From the NCBI GenBank assembly GCA_964478125.1, contig CAYZGR010000071.1:1-15447 (forward strand): 15,447 bases of DNA. Direction: 5' to 3'. The notes under the pieces are model-generated. The model saw nothing but the letters and a program-made list of their open reading frames with translations. It did no database searches and was not told the origin of the DNA. The translations under genes were made by a program, and so were the position numbers. The stretch is from FW021-bin31 sp964478125 (lineage in GTDB: Bacteria > Bacteroidota > Bacteroidia > Chitinophagales > Chitinophagaceae). Of this stretch, positions 1-7,784 are shown in pieces. How positions within the stretch are numbered: the stretch's first letter is position 1; each line of letters opens with the position of its first letter.

Positions 1-148
1 TTTTCGATAGCGATAATCGAAGAATAAGCTATTTCTTATCTTCTTTGAATCTCTGCATAGGTGTCTATTATTTAAGATGGGGAAAAAAGTGGGATGTAGC
101 TCACGTACTGCTTTCTTTATTGGTGGTATAATAGGATATATCTGCTTT

Positions 149-171
149 ATCCTTTCGAAAAGGATTGTTTT
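149..171 (+). terminator. Possible intrinsic terminator
   Basis: ATCCTTT (149-155) pairs with AAAGGAT (159-165) around a 3-base loop, and TGTTTTT follows directly. This 7-bp stem plus T-run has the form of a rho-independent terminator, though the stem is short and AT-rich. It would end transcription coming from left of the window. It is a sequence-only call. Confidence 0.35.
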
Positions 172-190
172 TAAGAAAATTTTACTTTCG
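165..190 (+). promoter_or_regulatory. Candidate Bacteroidota sigma-A-type promoter for the phospholipase C gene
   Basis: TACTTTCG (183-190) matches the Bacteroidota -7 consensus TAnnTTTG at five of six fixed positions. A TTG at 165-167 could be the -33 element, with a 15-base gap that is shorter than usual. The predicted start of transcription would leave a leader of about 45 bases before the ATG at 241. Matches of this quality arise by chance in AT-rich DNA. Confidence 0.25.
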
Positions 191-240
191 TAATATTTCG
201 ATTTGTATTGTTCATTTCTTTTTTTATTTTTACGACCATT

Positions 241-2847
241 ATGGATACGCGTAGGGATTTTCTTAAAAAAGCTATTTTATTATCCGGAACTGCGGGAGCG
301 TCCGGAATCTTTCCTGAATCTATTCGCCGTGCACTTTCCATTGATCCGGAAGAAGGCAGTACGTACATGGATGCGGAGCACGTGGTCATCCTGATGCAGG
401 AGAACCGTTCGTTTGATCATTGTTTTGGCGCGCTGAAAGGGGTTCGCGGATTCAATGATCCCAGGTACATTACACAGCCCAACGGGAATGCCGTCTGGTT
501 ACAATCTAATGAAAAAGGAGAGACCTATGTTCCTTTCAGATTTAATATCCGGGATACCAAAGCTACCTGGATGGGATCTATTCCACACAGCCGCTCCTCA
601 CAGGTGGATGCCAATAACAACGGCAGATATGATAACTGGCTTATCGCCAAACGTTCCGGTAATAAGAAATACAGCAATATGCCGCTTACACTGGGACATT
701 ACAACAGGGAGGATCTGCCCTTTAACTACTCTTTAGCGGACGCTTTCACGATTTGTGACAATAATTTCTGTTCCGTAATGTCGAGTACCTGGCCGAACCG
801 CCTGTTTTTCTTTACCGGTAATGTACGTGATAATATGAGTGGCAATGGCCGGGCCATCTTAAATAATACGATACCGTGGGGATCTGCACACTGGAAAACC
901 TTTGCCGAGCATCTGGAGGACAATAACATTTCATGGAAGTTTTATCAGAACGCCCTTTCAACCGGAGGAGGATTGACCGGAGATGAGCGTTCCTGGCTTT
1001 CAAATTTTGGTCTTAATACTTTTGAGTTCTTTTCACAGTTTAACACCCGGTTTTATCCCCGCTATTACCAATCGCTCAAGACACGTGCCGCGACCTTACC
1101 CAAACAGATATCCGATCTGGAAAAAAAGTTTGCTGTTATGGCTCCATCCGATAAGGATTATGAGAAAGTCCGGCGAGAAATAGCAAAGAAAAAAGAGGTG
1201 CTGGCCGATACGCAAAAGCAACTTCGGGAATGGGCTCCTGAGAATTTTAAGAAATTAACTCCTTATCAAAAGAGCCTGTACGAAAAAGCCTTTACTACGA
1301 ATGAGAAAGATCCGGATTATATGAAGCTGGATAAGCTCCAATACAAGGAAAATGGCGAAAGCCGGGAAGTCATTATTCCTAAAGGCGATCCGTTTTATCA
1401 GTTTCGTAAAGATGTGGATTCGGGAAATCTTCCTACCGTTTCCTGGTTTGCTGCGCCGCAGAATTTTTCTGACCACCCCAGCGCTCCCTGGTATGGCGCA
1501 TGGTATACCTCGGAAATACTGGACATACTTACTAAGAATCCTGCAATTTGGAAGAAGACGATTTTTATCATGACTTATGATGAAAATGATGGATATTTTG
1601 ACCATATTCCGGCCTATGTAGCTCCCGATCCGAGAAATCCCGAGACGGGAAAATGTTCTCCGGGAGTGGGGAATACGGGCGTGGAATTTAGCTGGAGGGA
1701 GCAGGAACTTGAAGAGGGGATATCCAAAAACAGTGCCCGTACGGGACCTGTGGGACTCGGATTTCGGGTTCCCATGATCATTGCTTCTCCCTGGAGCCGT
1801 GGAGGGAAAGTGTGTTCCCAGTTATTTGACCATACTTCTACTTTACAATTTCTCGAGCATTTTTTGAATAAAAAATTCGATAAAAGAATCAGGCAGTCAA
1901 ATATCAGTGAATGGCGCAGAACGATTTGCGGGGATCTGACCACCGTGTTTGATCGCTATGAGCCGGATAAACAAAATAAAGTTGATTTCCTGAAGATGAA
2001 CGCGTATGTGGAAAGAATATATAATGCCAAATTCAAAAGAGCGCCTAATGATTTTAAACCCCTCTCGCAAAGCGAGATAGCAGAGATCAATAAAAACCCT
2101 TTGACTTCCAGGTTAATGATCCACCAGGAGCCGGGAGTGAAAATGGCCCGTCCGCTTCCATACCAATTGTATGCAGATGGACATTTGAGTACAGATAAAA
2201 AGAGTTTTCAGCTGAATATGAAAGCGGGCCGGGATATATTCGGGGATAAGTCAGCAGGCGTCCCTTTTAAAGTATATGCGCCGGGAAAGTATAAGGTGAC
2301 CAGGGCGACATATAAAGATATCGATTATAAGGATAAAAACCGGCAGCCTAAAAAACCGGGATACTATGAGGCCGGCCGCTCCTGGGATTATGCAATAACT
2401 GCCGGGGATAATTTATCCGATAAATGGGCTTTAGATCGTTTTGAAAAGGAAAGATATCATCTTCGCGTCCATGGTCCCAATGGTTTTTTCAGAGAATTCA
2501 GGGGAAATAAAAAAGATCCCGCTCTCAAGATCAAATGTGAATATCAAAGATCCCGTCTGTTAAAGACCGTACCTACCGGAAATATCACTTTAGAAATTAC
2601 GAACGAGAATAAAAATCATGCAGCGGATGTGGTGATCGAGGACCAATCCTATAAAAAGAGCCCTGTTCAGAGACGTATTCCGGCGGGAGAAACCCGGTTT
2701 ATAGCTTTAGATTTAAAGAAGTCTTCGGGTTGGTATGATTTTGTAGTCAGATTGAAAGGAAACGAAGACTTTAGTTTCCGTTATGCGGGCCATGTGGAAA
2801 CAGGGAGGGAGAGTATTAGTGATCCTTTGATGGGTGGAGAAGTTTGA
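241..2847 (+). CDS. Tat-exported phosphocholine-specific phospholipase C
   Basis: This is an 868-residue phospholipase C of the bacterial non-haemolytic/phosphocholine-preferring family (phosphoesterase domain plus C-terminal DUF756 repeats), which cuts phosphatidylcholine-like lipids into diacylglycerol and a phosphorylated head group. The ATG at 241 is chosen over an in-frame TTG at 208 because it puts a Tat motif, TRRDFLK (residues 3-9), followed by a hydrophobic run, at the N-terminus. The enzyme should fold in the cytoplasm and act in the periplasm or outside. Family motifs are ENRSFDH (54-60), YDENDGYFDH (446-455) and FDHTSTLQF (529-537), with the Asp/His/Glu residues expected of this alkaline-phosphatase-like superfamily. 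A charged, coil-like segment lies at about 285-350. Two DUF756 modules occupy about 643-775 and 778-868. It appears monocistronic. Preference for phosphatidylcholine over other lipids is inferred from the family only. Confidence 0.93.
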   Translation: MDTRRDFLKKAILLSGTAGASGIFPESIRRALSIDPEEGSTYMDAEHVVILMQENRSFDHCFGALKGVRGFNDPRYITQPNGNAVWLQSNEKGETYVPFRFNIRDTKATWMGSIPHSRSSQVDANNNGRYDNWLIAKRSGNKKYSNMPLTLGHYNREDLPFNYSLADAFTICDNNFCSVMSSTWPNRLFFFTGNVRDNMSGNGRAILNNTIPWGSAHWKTFAEHLEDNNISWKFYQNALSTGGGLTGDERSWLSNFGLNTFEFFSQFNTRFYPRYYQSLKTRAATLPKQISDLEKKFAVMAPSDKDYEKVRREIAKKKEVLADTQKQLREWAPENFKKLTPYQKSLYEKAFTTNEKDPDYMKLDKLQYKENGESREVIIPKGDPFYQFRKDVDSGNLPTVSWFAAPQNFSDHPSAPWYGAWYTSEILDILTKNPAIWKKTIFIMTYDENDGYFDHIPAYVAPDPRNPETGKCSPGVGNTGVEFSWREQELEEGISKNSARTGPVGLGFRVPMIIASPWSRGGKVCSQLFDHTSTLQFLEHFLNKKFDKRIRQSNISEWRRTICGDLTTVFDRYEPDKQNKVDFLKMNAYVERIYNAKFKRAPNDFKPLSQSEIAEINKNPLTSRLMIHQEPGVKMARPLPYQLYADGHLSTDKKSFQLNMKAGRDIFGDKSAGVPFKVYAPGKYKVTRATYKDIDYKDKNRQPKKPGYYEAGRSWDYAITAGDNLSDKWALDRFEKERYHLRVHGPNGFFREFRGNKKDPALKIKCEYQRSRLLKTVPTGNITLEITNENKNHAADVVIEDQSYKKSPVQRRIPAGETRFIALDLKKSSGWYDFVVRLKGNEDFSFRYAGHVETGRESISDPLMGGEV

Positions 2848-3000
2848 GCGTTTTTCTGTAGATTCCACGAAGGATCAGAACAATAGATCAACGTAAATCT
2901 GCATGCAGCTCGATCAGCGGTAATCCGCTAGAAAAAGGAAAGCTTCTCACAGATATTCGCAGATTAAAGATCAGCGTAAATCTGTGTGTAGCTCGATCAG
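2848..3000. other. Intergenic spacer leading into the assembly gap
   Basis: No coding potential is apparent. The stretch carries two imperfect direct repeats (separate entry) and nested inverted repeats: CACAGAT (2948-2954) with ATCTGTG (2980-2986), and CAGATT (2960-2965) with AATCTG (2979-2984). No clear terminator follows the phospholipase gene. Confidence 0.6.
2885..3000. repeat. Interspersed 33-bp direct repeats with inverted-repeat arms, abutting the gap
   Basis: Copy 1 (2885-2917) and copy 2 (2968-3000) agree at 29 of 33 positions. Their starts lie 83 bases apart. Each carries the core CGTAAATCTG and ends with AGCTCGATCAG. The second copy runs straight into the Ns. The core resembles the 'AGATCAGCGTAAATCTG' type of dispersed intergenic repeat seen in many Bacteroidota genomes (recalled, not checked). 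Further copies probably lie inside the gap and caused the assembly break. Confidence 0.75.
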
Positions 3001-3100
3001 NNNNNNNNNNNNNNNNNNNNNNNNNNNNNNNNNNNNNNNNNNNNNNNNNNNNNNNNNNNNNNNNNNNNNNNNNNNNNNNNNNNNNNNNNNNNNNNNNNNN
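3001..3100. other. Assembly gap of 100 N
   Basis: Exactly 100 Ns, the size commonly used for a gap of unknown length. It hides the 5' end of the following GDPD gene, including its start and any signal peptide. The true length is unknown, so adjacency of the phospholipase C and GDPD genes rests on the scaffolding. Confidence 0.98.
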
Positions 3101-3101
3101 T

Positions 3102-3920
3102 CGAAATTTTGATGAGCAGGCTCACCGCGGCGGCCGGGGACTGATGCCTGAAAATACCATTGCTTCCGAAAAAAATGCCATTGATTATAATTGTACCATG
3201 GAAATGGATCTGCAGATGACAAAGGATAAGAAGATTGTAGTTTCCCATGATGCCTATCTGAATAGCCTGTTTATTCTCACCCCGGAAGGAGATACCATGA
3301 CCAAAGCGGATGGCCGAAGCAGGCTGATCTACAACATGACCTATGACAGTCTGGCAAAATATGACGTCGGTTCTAAGCCTCATCCCGACTTCCCCGAACA
3401 GAAAAACATACCTGCCAAACGTCCGCTGTTAAGTGTATTAATTGATTCGGTTGAAGCCTATGCCAAAAGGAAGGGACATACCAATCATTATAATATTGAA
3501 CTTAAAACCAATCCGAAATTTGATGGTAAATATTATCCCAGCCTGGCTGAATATGTGGATTCTGCCATGAATATAATTGAAAGGAAAGGAATTGCTCCCC
3601 GGACCATGATCCAATCTTTTGATGTAAGGGCATTGAGAATAGTACACAAAAAATGGCCTAAAATTGAAATATCCTATCTTGTAGGCGCGAAAGATAAACA
3701 ACCGGTAGAAGGATATATTAAAGATTTGGGATTCAAGCCGGATATCTTCAGTCCGAATTATCATTTATGTACTGCAGAACGGGTAAAAGCCTTTCATGAA
3801 AAAGGCATACGGGTGATCCCATGGACGCCCAATACGGTAGAAGAAATGCAAAAACTGAAGGACATGGGTGTAGACGGAGAAATTACCGATTATCCGAATC
3901 TATATGCGCAATTGAAGTAA
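3102..3920 (+). CDS. Glycerophosphodiester phosphodiesterase, 5' end missing in gap
   Basis: This is a GDPD-family TIM-barrel enzyme, which hydrolyses glycerophosphodiesters (deacylated phospholipids) to sn-glycerol-3-phosphate and an alcohol. The frame is open from the first bases after the gap and reads RNFDEQAHRGGRGLMPENT, so an ATG at 3144 is internal and not the start. Active-site signatures are HRGG (3123-3134), PENT (3147-3158), the EMD metal-ligand segment (3201-3209), the SHD catalytic His (3243-3251), and later NIELK. The C-terminal part ends in the family-typical VIPWTPNTVEEM and GVDGEITDYPN. Only about 272 residues are visible. The lost N-terminus probably held a signal peptide or lipoprotein signal, as in many Bacteroidota homologues, but that cannot be seen. 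Function and neighbourhood fit the upstream phospholipase C, although the gap weakens the linkage. Confidence 0.93.
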   Translation, partial: RNFDEQAHRGGRGLMPENTIASEKNAIDYNCTMEMDLQMTKDKKIVVSHDAYLNSLFILTPEGDTMTKADGRSRLIYNMTYDSLAKYDVGSKPHPDFPEQKNIPAKRPLLSVLIDSVEAYAKRKGHTNHYNIELKTNPKFDGKYYPSLAEYVDSAMNIIERKGIAPRTMIQSFDVRALRIVHKKWPKIEISYLVGAKDKQPVEGYIKDLGFKPDIFSPNYHLCTAERVKAFHEKGIRVIPWTPNTVEEMQKLKDMGVDGEITDYPNLYAQLK

Positions 3921-4177
3921 TAGGCTATTCTAAAGAATTGAGATATAGTATTTAAAGTATAGTAATATGAAGATAAAGCCATTTTCTTGATAGAAATGCA
4001 ATGAAGCTCTCTATAAATGGAACTGAATATGAGCTCGCTGAACTCTCAGAGAGTCAAATAAAATATGATGTGCTTCCGCCTGCCGCCTCGGATGCTGATT
4101 ATATAGTATTCCTGTTGCAATAAATAGTATAAAAAGAAAGAAATAGATCAATAAAGAGTTTATAAACGATCGAAGCT
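3921..4177. other. Spacer between the GDPD and esterase genes
   Basis: The 257 bases contain one possible 40-residue ORF (4001-4123, separate entry) and otherwise nothing recognisable. A 5-bp palindrome, AATAG/CTATT, just after the GDPD stop is too weak to call a terminator. An A-rich run precedes the next ATG, which is usual for Bacteroidota ribosome binding. Confidence 0.5.
4001..4123 (+). CDS. Possible small protein of 40 residues, unknown
   Basis: An ATG-to-TAA frame of 40 codons begins MKLSINGTEYELAELSE and ends in the hydrophobic IVFLLQ. It has no signal peptide, no cysteines and no family I recognise. The N-terminal part alternates polar and hydrophobic residues like a beta hairpin and uses unremarkable codons. 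It could be a real short gene, the remnant of a decayed larger gene, or chance. Nothing around it indicates a function. Confidence 0.25.
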   Translation: MKLSINGTEYELAELSESQIKYDVLPPAASDADYIVFLLQ

Positions 4178-5923
4178 ATGATGAAACGTCTTTTTTTTAC
4201 AGCACTCATTTGTATTGCATTTCATCCGGCCTTCTCTCAATCAGGTATTCGCTGGTGGAATCCACAGGCCGCCGATTTCCCGGTATTAGAGGGACAAGGC
4301 TGGCATAAGGGGTTAAAATATTTTTATGACCGGTTGCCGGCAAAAGCCGAAAAAACCGTCCGGAAACCGGTGTGGTATCTTTCTCATGAAACGGCGGGAG
4401 AGGTGATCCGGTTCCGTACAAAGGCGACAGATATTTATGTGCGTTATACTGTTGGCGGAAATCTGAATATGCCACATATGCCTTCCACCGGGGTGAGCGG
4501 GGTAGATTTATATGCGGTGGACGAAAATGGAAGTTGGAACTGGAGTGGCGGCAAATATCACTTTGGAGATACTATCCAATATCATTTTTCTGCTTTGCCT
4601 GATGATTATGTGAGAGAATATCATTTATATTTACCGCTTTATAACAATGTAAAGTGGTTGGAAATAGGCGTACCGGAGGGTGCTGAAATGACTCCACTCC
4701 CTTTGAGGCCGGAGCAACCCATTGTTGTTTACGGAACTTCTATCGCCCAGGGAGCTTGTGCTTCGCGACCGGGTATGGCATGGCCTGCTATTCTTGGGCG
4801 GAGATTGCATCGACCGGTAATTAACCTGGCCTTTTCAGGAAATGGCCGGCTGGAGGCATCTGTGGTCCGTCTTTTAACAGAACTGGATCCTAAAATTTAC
4901 GTAGTAGACTGTCTTCCCAATATGACCCGCTTCCCGAACGATACTGTTGCGGCCCGATTGATTAAAACCGTTACTACCTTAAGGAAGAAAAAACGGGATG
5001 TGCCGATATTGATCGTAGAACATGCAGATGCTTCTATTCCTTCTTTGGATGAAAAGAGAGATAAAGAGTTTGAGAGGGTAAATAAGGTGGCCGATTCGGT
5101 TTTTGCACAACTCAAAGCTTCCGGTCTGCAAAAAATTTATTATTTAACGGCAAAAGATATTGGATTAGATATTGAAAGTACAGTAGAAGGGGTTCATTCT
5201 AATGATTACGGCATGGAGCTTTATGCAAAGGCTTATGAAAAGATTATCCGGAATATTTTACACGAGCCGGTTGGCGGGTATTCTACAATGAAACCCGTAA
5301 AACAATACAGGGACAAGCATTATGATTGGAATGCACGTCACAGGCAAGAATTGGTGCTGAATAAAAAAGAACCGCCTGACATTGTTTTTCTGGGAAACTC
5401 CATCACTCATTATTGGGGAGGAGTACCGGAAGACCCTATTCATAGGGGCGAGGACTCATGGAACAAATATATGAAGCCGGCCGGAGTGCAAAATTTTGGA
5501 TTTGGATGGGATCGGATTGAAAATGTTTTGTGGCGGATATATCATGGTGAATTGGAGGGCTTTCAGGCAAAGCAGGTACTGATCAATATCGGTACAAATA
5601 ACCTTGCATACAATTCTGATGAAGAAATTATTGCAGGGTTAAAACTACTGATAGCAGCAGTGAAGGATCGCCAACCCGATGCCAAAATATTGATTATTGG
5701 TATTTATCCCCGCAAAGATGGAGAAAAACGGGTGGCTGATCTGAATGAGAAAATAACGCGTCTGTGTGGAATGGAAGACGTAAATTATGCGGATCCGGGA
5801 GTAAAGTTGCTGGATGGATCGGGAAAGATTGTCCCTTCGCTTTTTTCCGATGGCCGGCTGCATCCCAATGCAGAAGGATACCGGATATTGGGGAAGGCGT
5901 TGGAGCCTTATCTGGTGAAATAA
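4178..5923 (+). CDS. Secreted two-domain SGNH/GDSL hydrolase
   Basis: This 581-residue protein has a Sec signal peptide (about 1-21, ending HPAFSQ) and so acts in the periplasm or outside. After an N-terminal beta-rich SGNH-associated module (about 25-175, with the GVDLY signature), a first SGNH domain starts at GTSIAQG (nucleophile Ser188) and closes at VEGVHSND (His340). The usual Asp of the DxxH motif is Glu337 here. A second SGNH domain follows: GNSIT (Ser408), NIGTNN (472-475) and DGRLHPN (Asp558, His562). Both classes are carbohydrate esterases or lipase-like acyl hydrolases that remove acetyl or acyl groups. The substrate cannot be told from sequence. The stop lies 45 bases before the sigma-factor ATG, so read-through into the signalling operon is possible. 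The second domain looks fully catalytic, and the first probably is. Confidence 0.9.
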   Translation: MMKRLFFTALICIAFHPAFSQSGIRWWNPQAADFPVLEGQGWHKGLKYFYDRLPAKAEKTVRKPVWYLSHETAGEVIRFRTKATDIYVRYTVGGNLNMPHMPSTGVSGVDLYAVDENGSWNWSGGKYHFGDTIQYHFSALPDDYVREYHLYLPLYNNVKWLEIGVPEGAEMTPLPLRPEQPIVVYGTSIAQGACASRPGMAWPAILGRRLHRPVINLAFSGNGRLEASVVRLLTELDPKIYVVDCLPNMTRFPNDTVAARLIKTVTTLRKKKRDVPILIVEHADASIPSLDEKRDKEFERVNKVADSVFAQLKASGLQKIYYLTAKDIGLDIESTVEGVHSNDYGMELYAKAYEKIIRNILHEPVGGYSTMKPVKQYRDKHYDWNARHRQELVLNKKEPPDIVFLGNSITHYWGGVPEDPIHRGEDSWNKYMKPAGVQNFGFGWDRIENVLWRIYHGELEGFQAKQVLINIGTNNLAYNSDEEIIAGLKLLIAAVKDRQPDAKILIIGIYPRKDGEKRVADLNEKITRLCGMEDVNYADPGVKLLDGSGKIVPSLFSDGRLHPNAEGYRILGKALEPYLVK

Positions 5924-5925
5924 AT

Positions 5926-5965
5926 TTTGCTATCTTAGCTAACGCCTTCTCATCAAATATCTTTG
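5926..5965 (+). promoter_or_regulatory. Possible promoter of the first sigma/anti-sigma/susCD operon
   Basis: TATCTTTG (5958-5965) fits the TAnnTTTG box perfectly but lies only three bases before the ATG at 5969, which would give an almost leaderless transcript. TATCTTAG (5931-5938) fits with one mismatch and would leave a more normal leader of about 25 bases. Neither has a convincing TTG element at the usual distance. Only one may be real, or neither, with the gene read from the esterase promoter. Confidence 0.25.
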
Positions 5966-5968
5966 CTT

Positions 5969-6508
5969 ATGATTGAATTTGACGATAGTGAATTACTTGT
6001 TGCGCTCAAAAAGGATTCATTGGAGGCTTATGAATTGCTTTTTAAGAAATATTATAAGGTACTGTGCCTGCAGGCCGTTATCCTGTTAAAAGATACGACA
6101 CAGGCTGAAGACCTGGTACAGGAATTATTTGTACAGCTCTGGGACAAAAAGAGTTATCGAAGAATTGACCAGTCCTTAAAAAGCTATCTGTATAGCGCTG
6201 TCAGAAATAAATGTTTCAATAAGCTCCGGAAAGAAAAACTTGAAAAGCAAAAGAAAGAGGAATACAAAAATTATCAGCTTCGAAAAAGAATGCCTGTATG
6301 GATTGAACAAAAAGAGCTATCCGCTCAGATCAAGCGTGTGTTACAGGAATTTCCTCCCCAAAGACTCAGAGTCTTCACGCTCATTTATCTGGAGAATAAA
6401 CGATATCGCGACGCTGCTGAAGAGATGGGAATAAGCATTAATTCGGTAAAAACGCATTTAAGACTTGCTTTAAAAGTGTTAAGGGAAAAATTGGAGTCCT
6501 TCAAGTGA
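5969..6508 (+). CDS. ECF-type RNA polymerase sigma factor (first system)
   Basis: This 179-residue sigma-70 family ECF factor has only regions 2 and 4. Sigma2 spans about 20-88 and includes AEDLVQELFVQLW (46-58) for core binding and SYLYSAVRNKCFN (72-84) for -10 recognition. A lysine-rich linker (about 86-108) leads to sigma4 (about 119-173), whose helix-turn-helix is RYRDAAEEMGISINSVKTH. The ATG at 5969 is preferred to an in-frame TTG at 5963. The anti-sigma gene follows 40 bases later, then susC and susD, the classic FecI-like arrangement. It should be held by the FecR-like protein and, once freed, transcribe the susCD genes. Unlike the second sigma factor in this window it has no hydrophobic C-terminal tail. 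Confidence 0.93.
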   Translation: MIEFDDSELLVALKKDSLEAYELLFKKYYKVLCLQAVILLKDTTQAEDLVQELFVQLWDKKSYRRIDQSLKSYLYSAVRNKCFNKLRKEKLEKQKKEEYKNYQLRKRMPVWIEQKELSAQIKRVLQEFPPQRLRVFTLIYLENKRYRDAAEEMGISINSVKTHLRLALKVLREKLESFK

Positions 6509-6548
6509 ATTCACCCAAATTAAATTTAAGGTTGTCTAAATAACAGCA

Positions 6549-7700
6549 GTGACAGATAAAGCAATATATATAAAACAGCTGATGCTGGAGAAACTTACCG
6601 GCATGATCAGTGATAAAGATGCCGGCTATTTGGATGATCTTCTTAAGAAGGATGAAAAAATACGTTCTCAATGGGAAAAAATAAAAAAAGATTTTGAATC
6701 GCATGCCCTACAATATGTCCGCGATCTCAATTCGGAGGATGCATGGGAGTATGTAAAGGGGGAGATTTGGGAAAAAAGACGATTGAGAAAGAGAAGAAGG
6801 CGAAAATGGGCCGTAGTTACTTCTATTTTTATACCCTTAGTTGCTATAAGCCTGATTTTCTATACCGACAGCACCTTTCCTGTACCGGAGAAGAGAAGCG
6901 TAGTGAATATAAACAGTATTAAGCTTAATGTGGCGGGAACAAAGACAATCAATTTATCTCAATTGAATACCTCCCATAATCTCCCTGCACTAAAAAATGT
7001 GCGTCTCAAACTAAAGAAGGGCAGTCTGAGCTATACGGCCTTGGATAGCTCATTCGGCCATACTTTAAATACGCTGTTTATCCCGGCCACAAAAACGTAT
7101 AAGATTAATTTGTCTGATGGTACTGAGGTTACGCTTAATGCTATGACCACTCTGAAATTTCCTTTTGTGTTTTCAGGAGCCAACAGAGAAGTATGGGTAA
7201 ATGGTGAGGCTTACTTTAGAGTCGCAAAGGATAAATCTCATCCATTTATTGTTCACACGCCTCTTACCACAATAAAAGTATTGGGCACCGAGTTCAATAT
7301 AAATACTTATGACAGCCTGAAAGTAACGACGGCTTTAGTGAGCGGTTCTGTAAGTGCGCAAGCCCCGGAGGGGCATACGATTAGACTTAAACCCGGATTT
7401 AAAGCCGTTTTTTGCCGGGGGGAAAGTTTCAAAGTGAATACCTTCAATATCGATAACACTTTATCATGGATGAGAGGGATCTATTATTTCCGGAATGCTT
7501 CTTTGGAAGAAATTACCCCGGTAATTTGGCGCTGGTATGGAGATACTATTGTATTTGAAGATACGAGTGCTCATTTGAGCCGGTTCACCGGGGCTTTGTT
7601 AAAAAGAAGACCTCTTAAAGAATTTTTACAAAACCTGGTTTATACCTCTGATATCCATTATTATCGTAAGAAGGGTAGGATATATATTTCTTCAAAGTAA
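6549..7700 (+). CDS. FecR-like anti-sigma factor (first system), GTG start
   Basis: This 383-residue inner-membrane anti-sigma factor has an N-terminal cytoplasmic sigma-binding part (1-85) that is very basic just before the membrane (RRLRKRRRRK). One transmembrane helix spans about 87-106. In the periplasmic part, the FecR domain (about 175-270) includes LSDGTEVTLNA, VNGEAYFRV, HPFIVHT and VLGTEFNI. A C-terminal DUF4974 domain (about 310-382) ends GRIYISSK. The GTG at 6549 is chosen because it yields a complete N-terminal helix. The next ATG (6582) would remove 11 residues but is not excluded. It lies 40 bases after the sigma stop and 84 bases before susC, so co-transcription with the sigma gene is likely. 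Its periplasmic half is expected to contact the STN domain of the SusC protein encoded next. Confidence 0.93.
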   Translation: MTDKAIYIKQLMLEKLTGMISDKDAGYLDDLLKKDEKIRSQWEKIKKDFESHALQYVRDLNSEDAWEYVKGEIWEKRRLRKRRRRKWAVVTSIFIPLVAISLIFYTDSTFPVPEKRSVVNINSIKLNVAGTKTINLSQLNTSHNLPALKNVRLKLKKGSLSYTALDSSFGHTLNTLFIPATKTYKINLSDGTEVTLNAMTTLKFPFVFSGANREVWVNGEAYFRVAKDKSHPFIVHTPLTTIKVLGTEFNINTYDSLKVTTALVSGSVSAQAPEGHTIRLKPGFKAVFCRGESFKVNTFNIDNTLSWMRGIYYFRNASLEEITPVIWRWYGDTIVFEDTSAHLSRFTGALLKRRPLKEFLQNLVYTSDIHYYRKKGRIYISSK

Positions 7701-7784
7701 AAAATCTATTTTTCCCTTCACCCGTTTTTACAAAAAAAGTGTCCTGATAGGAGAACCTGTCTTTTAACAATTAAACATTCAGAC
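7701..7784 (+). promoter_or_regulatory. susC leader with candidate ECF-sigma promoter
   Basis: The 84 bases between anti-sigma and susC contain an A-run, then GTCCTGAT (7741-7748) and CTGTCTTTTAAC (7757-7768), followed by AACAATTAAAC (7766-7776) and the ATG at 7785. The TGTCTT element resembles the -10-like sequence often seen before FecI-controlled susC genes in Sphingobacteriia (recalled, not verified). GTCCT lies 17 bases upstream of it, a normal -35/-10 distance. It is the natural place for autoregulated expression of susCD by the upstream sigma factor. Confidence 0.4.

Larger units (their letters stand above)
1..240. other. Upstream region of the phospholipase C gene, no convincing gene
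   Basis: This AT-rich stretch holds no ORF I would defend. A small hairpin, TTCGAT/ATCGAA around a 7-base loop, lies at 3-21. A second, terminator-like hairpin lies at 149-171, with a possible promoter just after it. The end of a gene left of the window may lie close by, but nothing here shows it. A 38-codon ORF at 77-193 was considered and rejected. Confidence 0.5.

Noticed and set aside
77..193. A 38-codon + strand ORF with a hydrophobic, membrane-like middle (TAFFIGGIIGYICFILSKR)
   Set aside because: It runs through the terminator-like hairpin at 149-171 and overlaps the candidate promoter. AT-rich DNA often yields short hydrophobic frames, and no start signal or neighbour supports it.
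208..240. TTG at 208 as start of the phospholipase C gene
   Set aside because: It would add 11 residues before a perfect Tat motif that sits naturally at the N-terminus when starting at ATG 241.
2885..3000. CRISPR array
   Set aside because: There are only two imperfect repeats, with a spacing unit of 83 bases and no cas genes nearby. It fits a dispersed intergenic repeat better.
3144..3146. ATG at 3144 as start of the GDPD gene
   Set aside because: It would drop the catalytic HRGG motif, which is encoded in frame just upstream. The gene continues into the gap.
2971..3383. Minus-strand ORFs spanning the N run
   Set aside because: They exist only because Ns are read as open, and they overlap the clear GDPD frame on the other strand.
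5963..5968. TTG at 5963 as start of the first sigma gene
   Set aside because: It adds only two residues, and an ATG lies directly after it.
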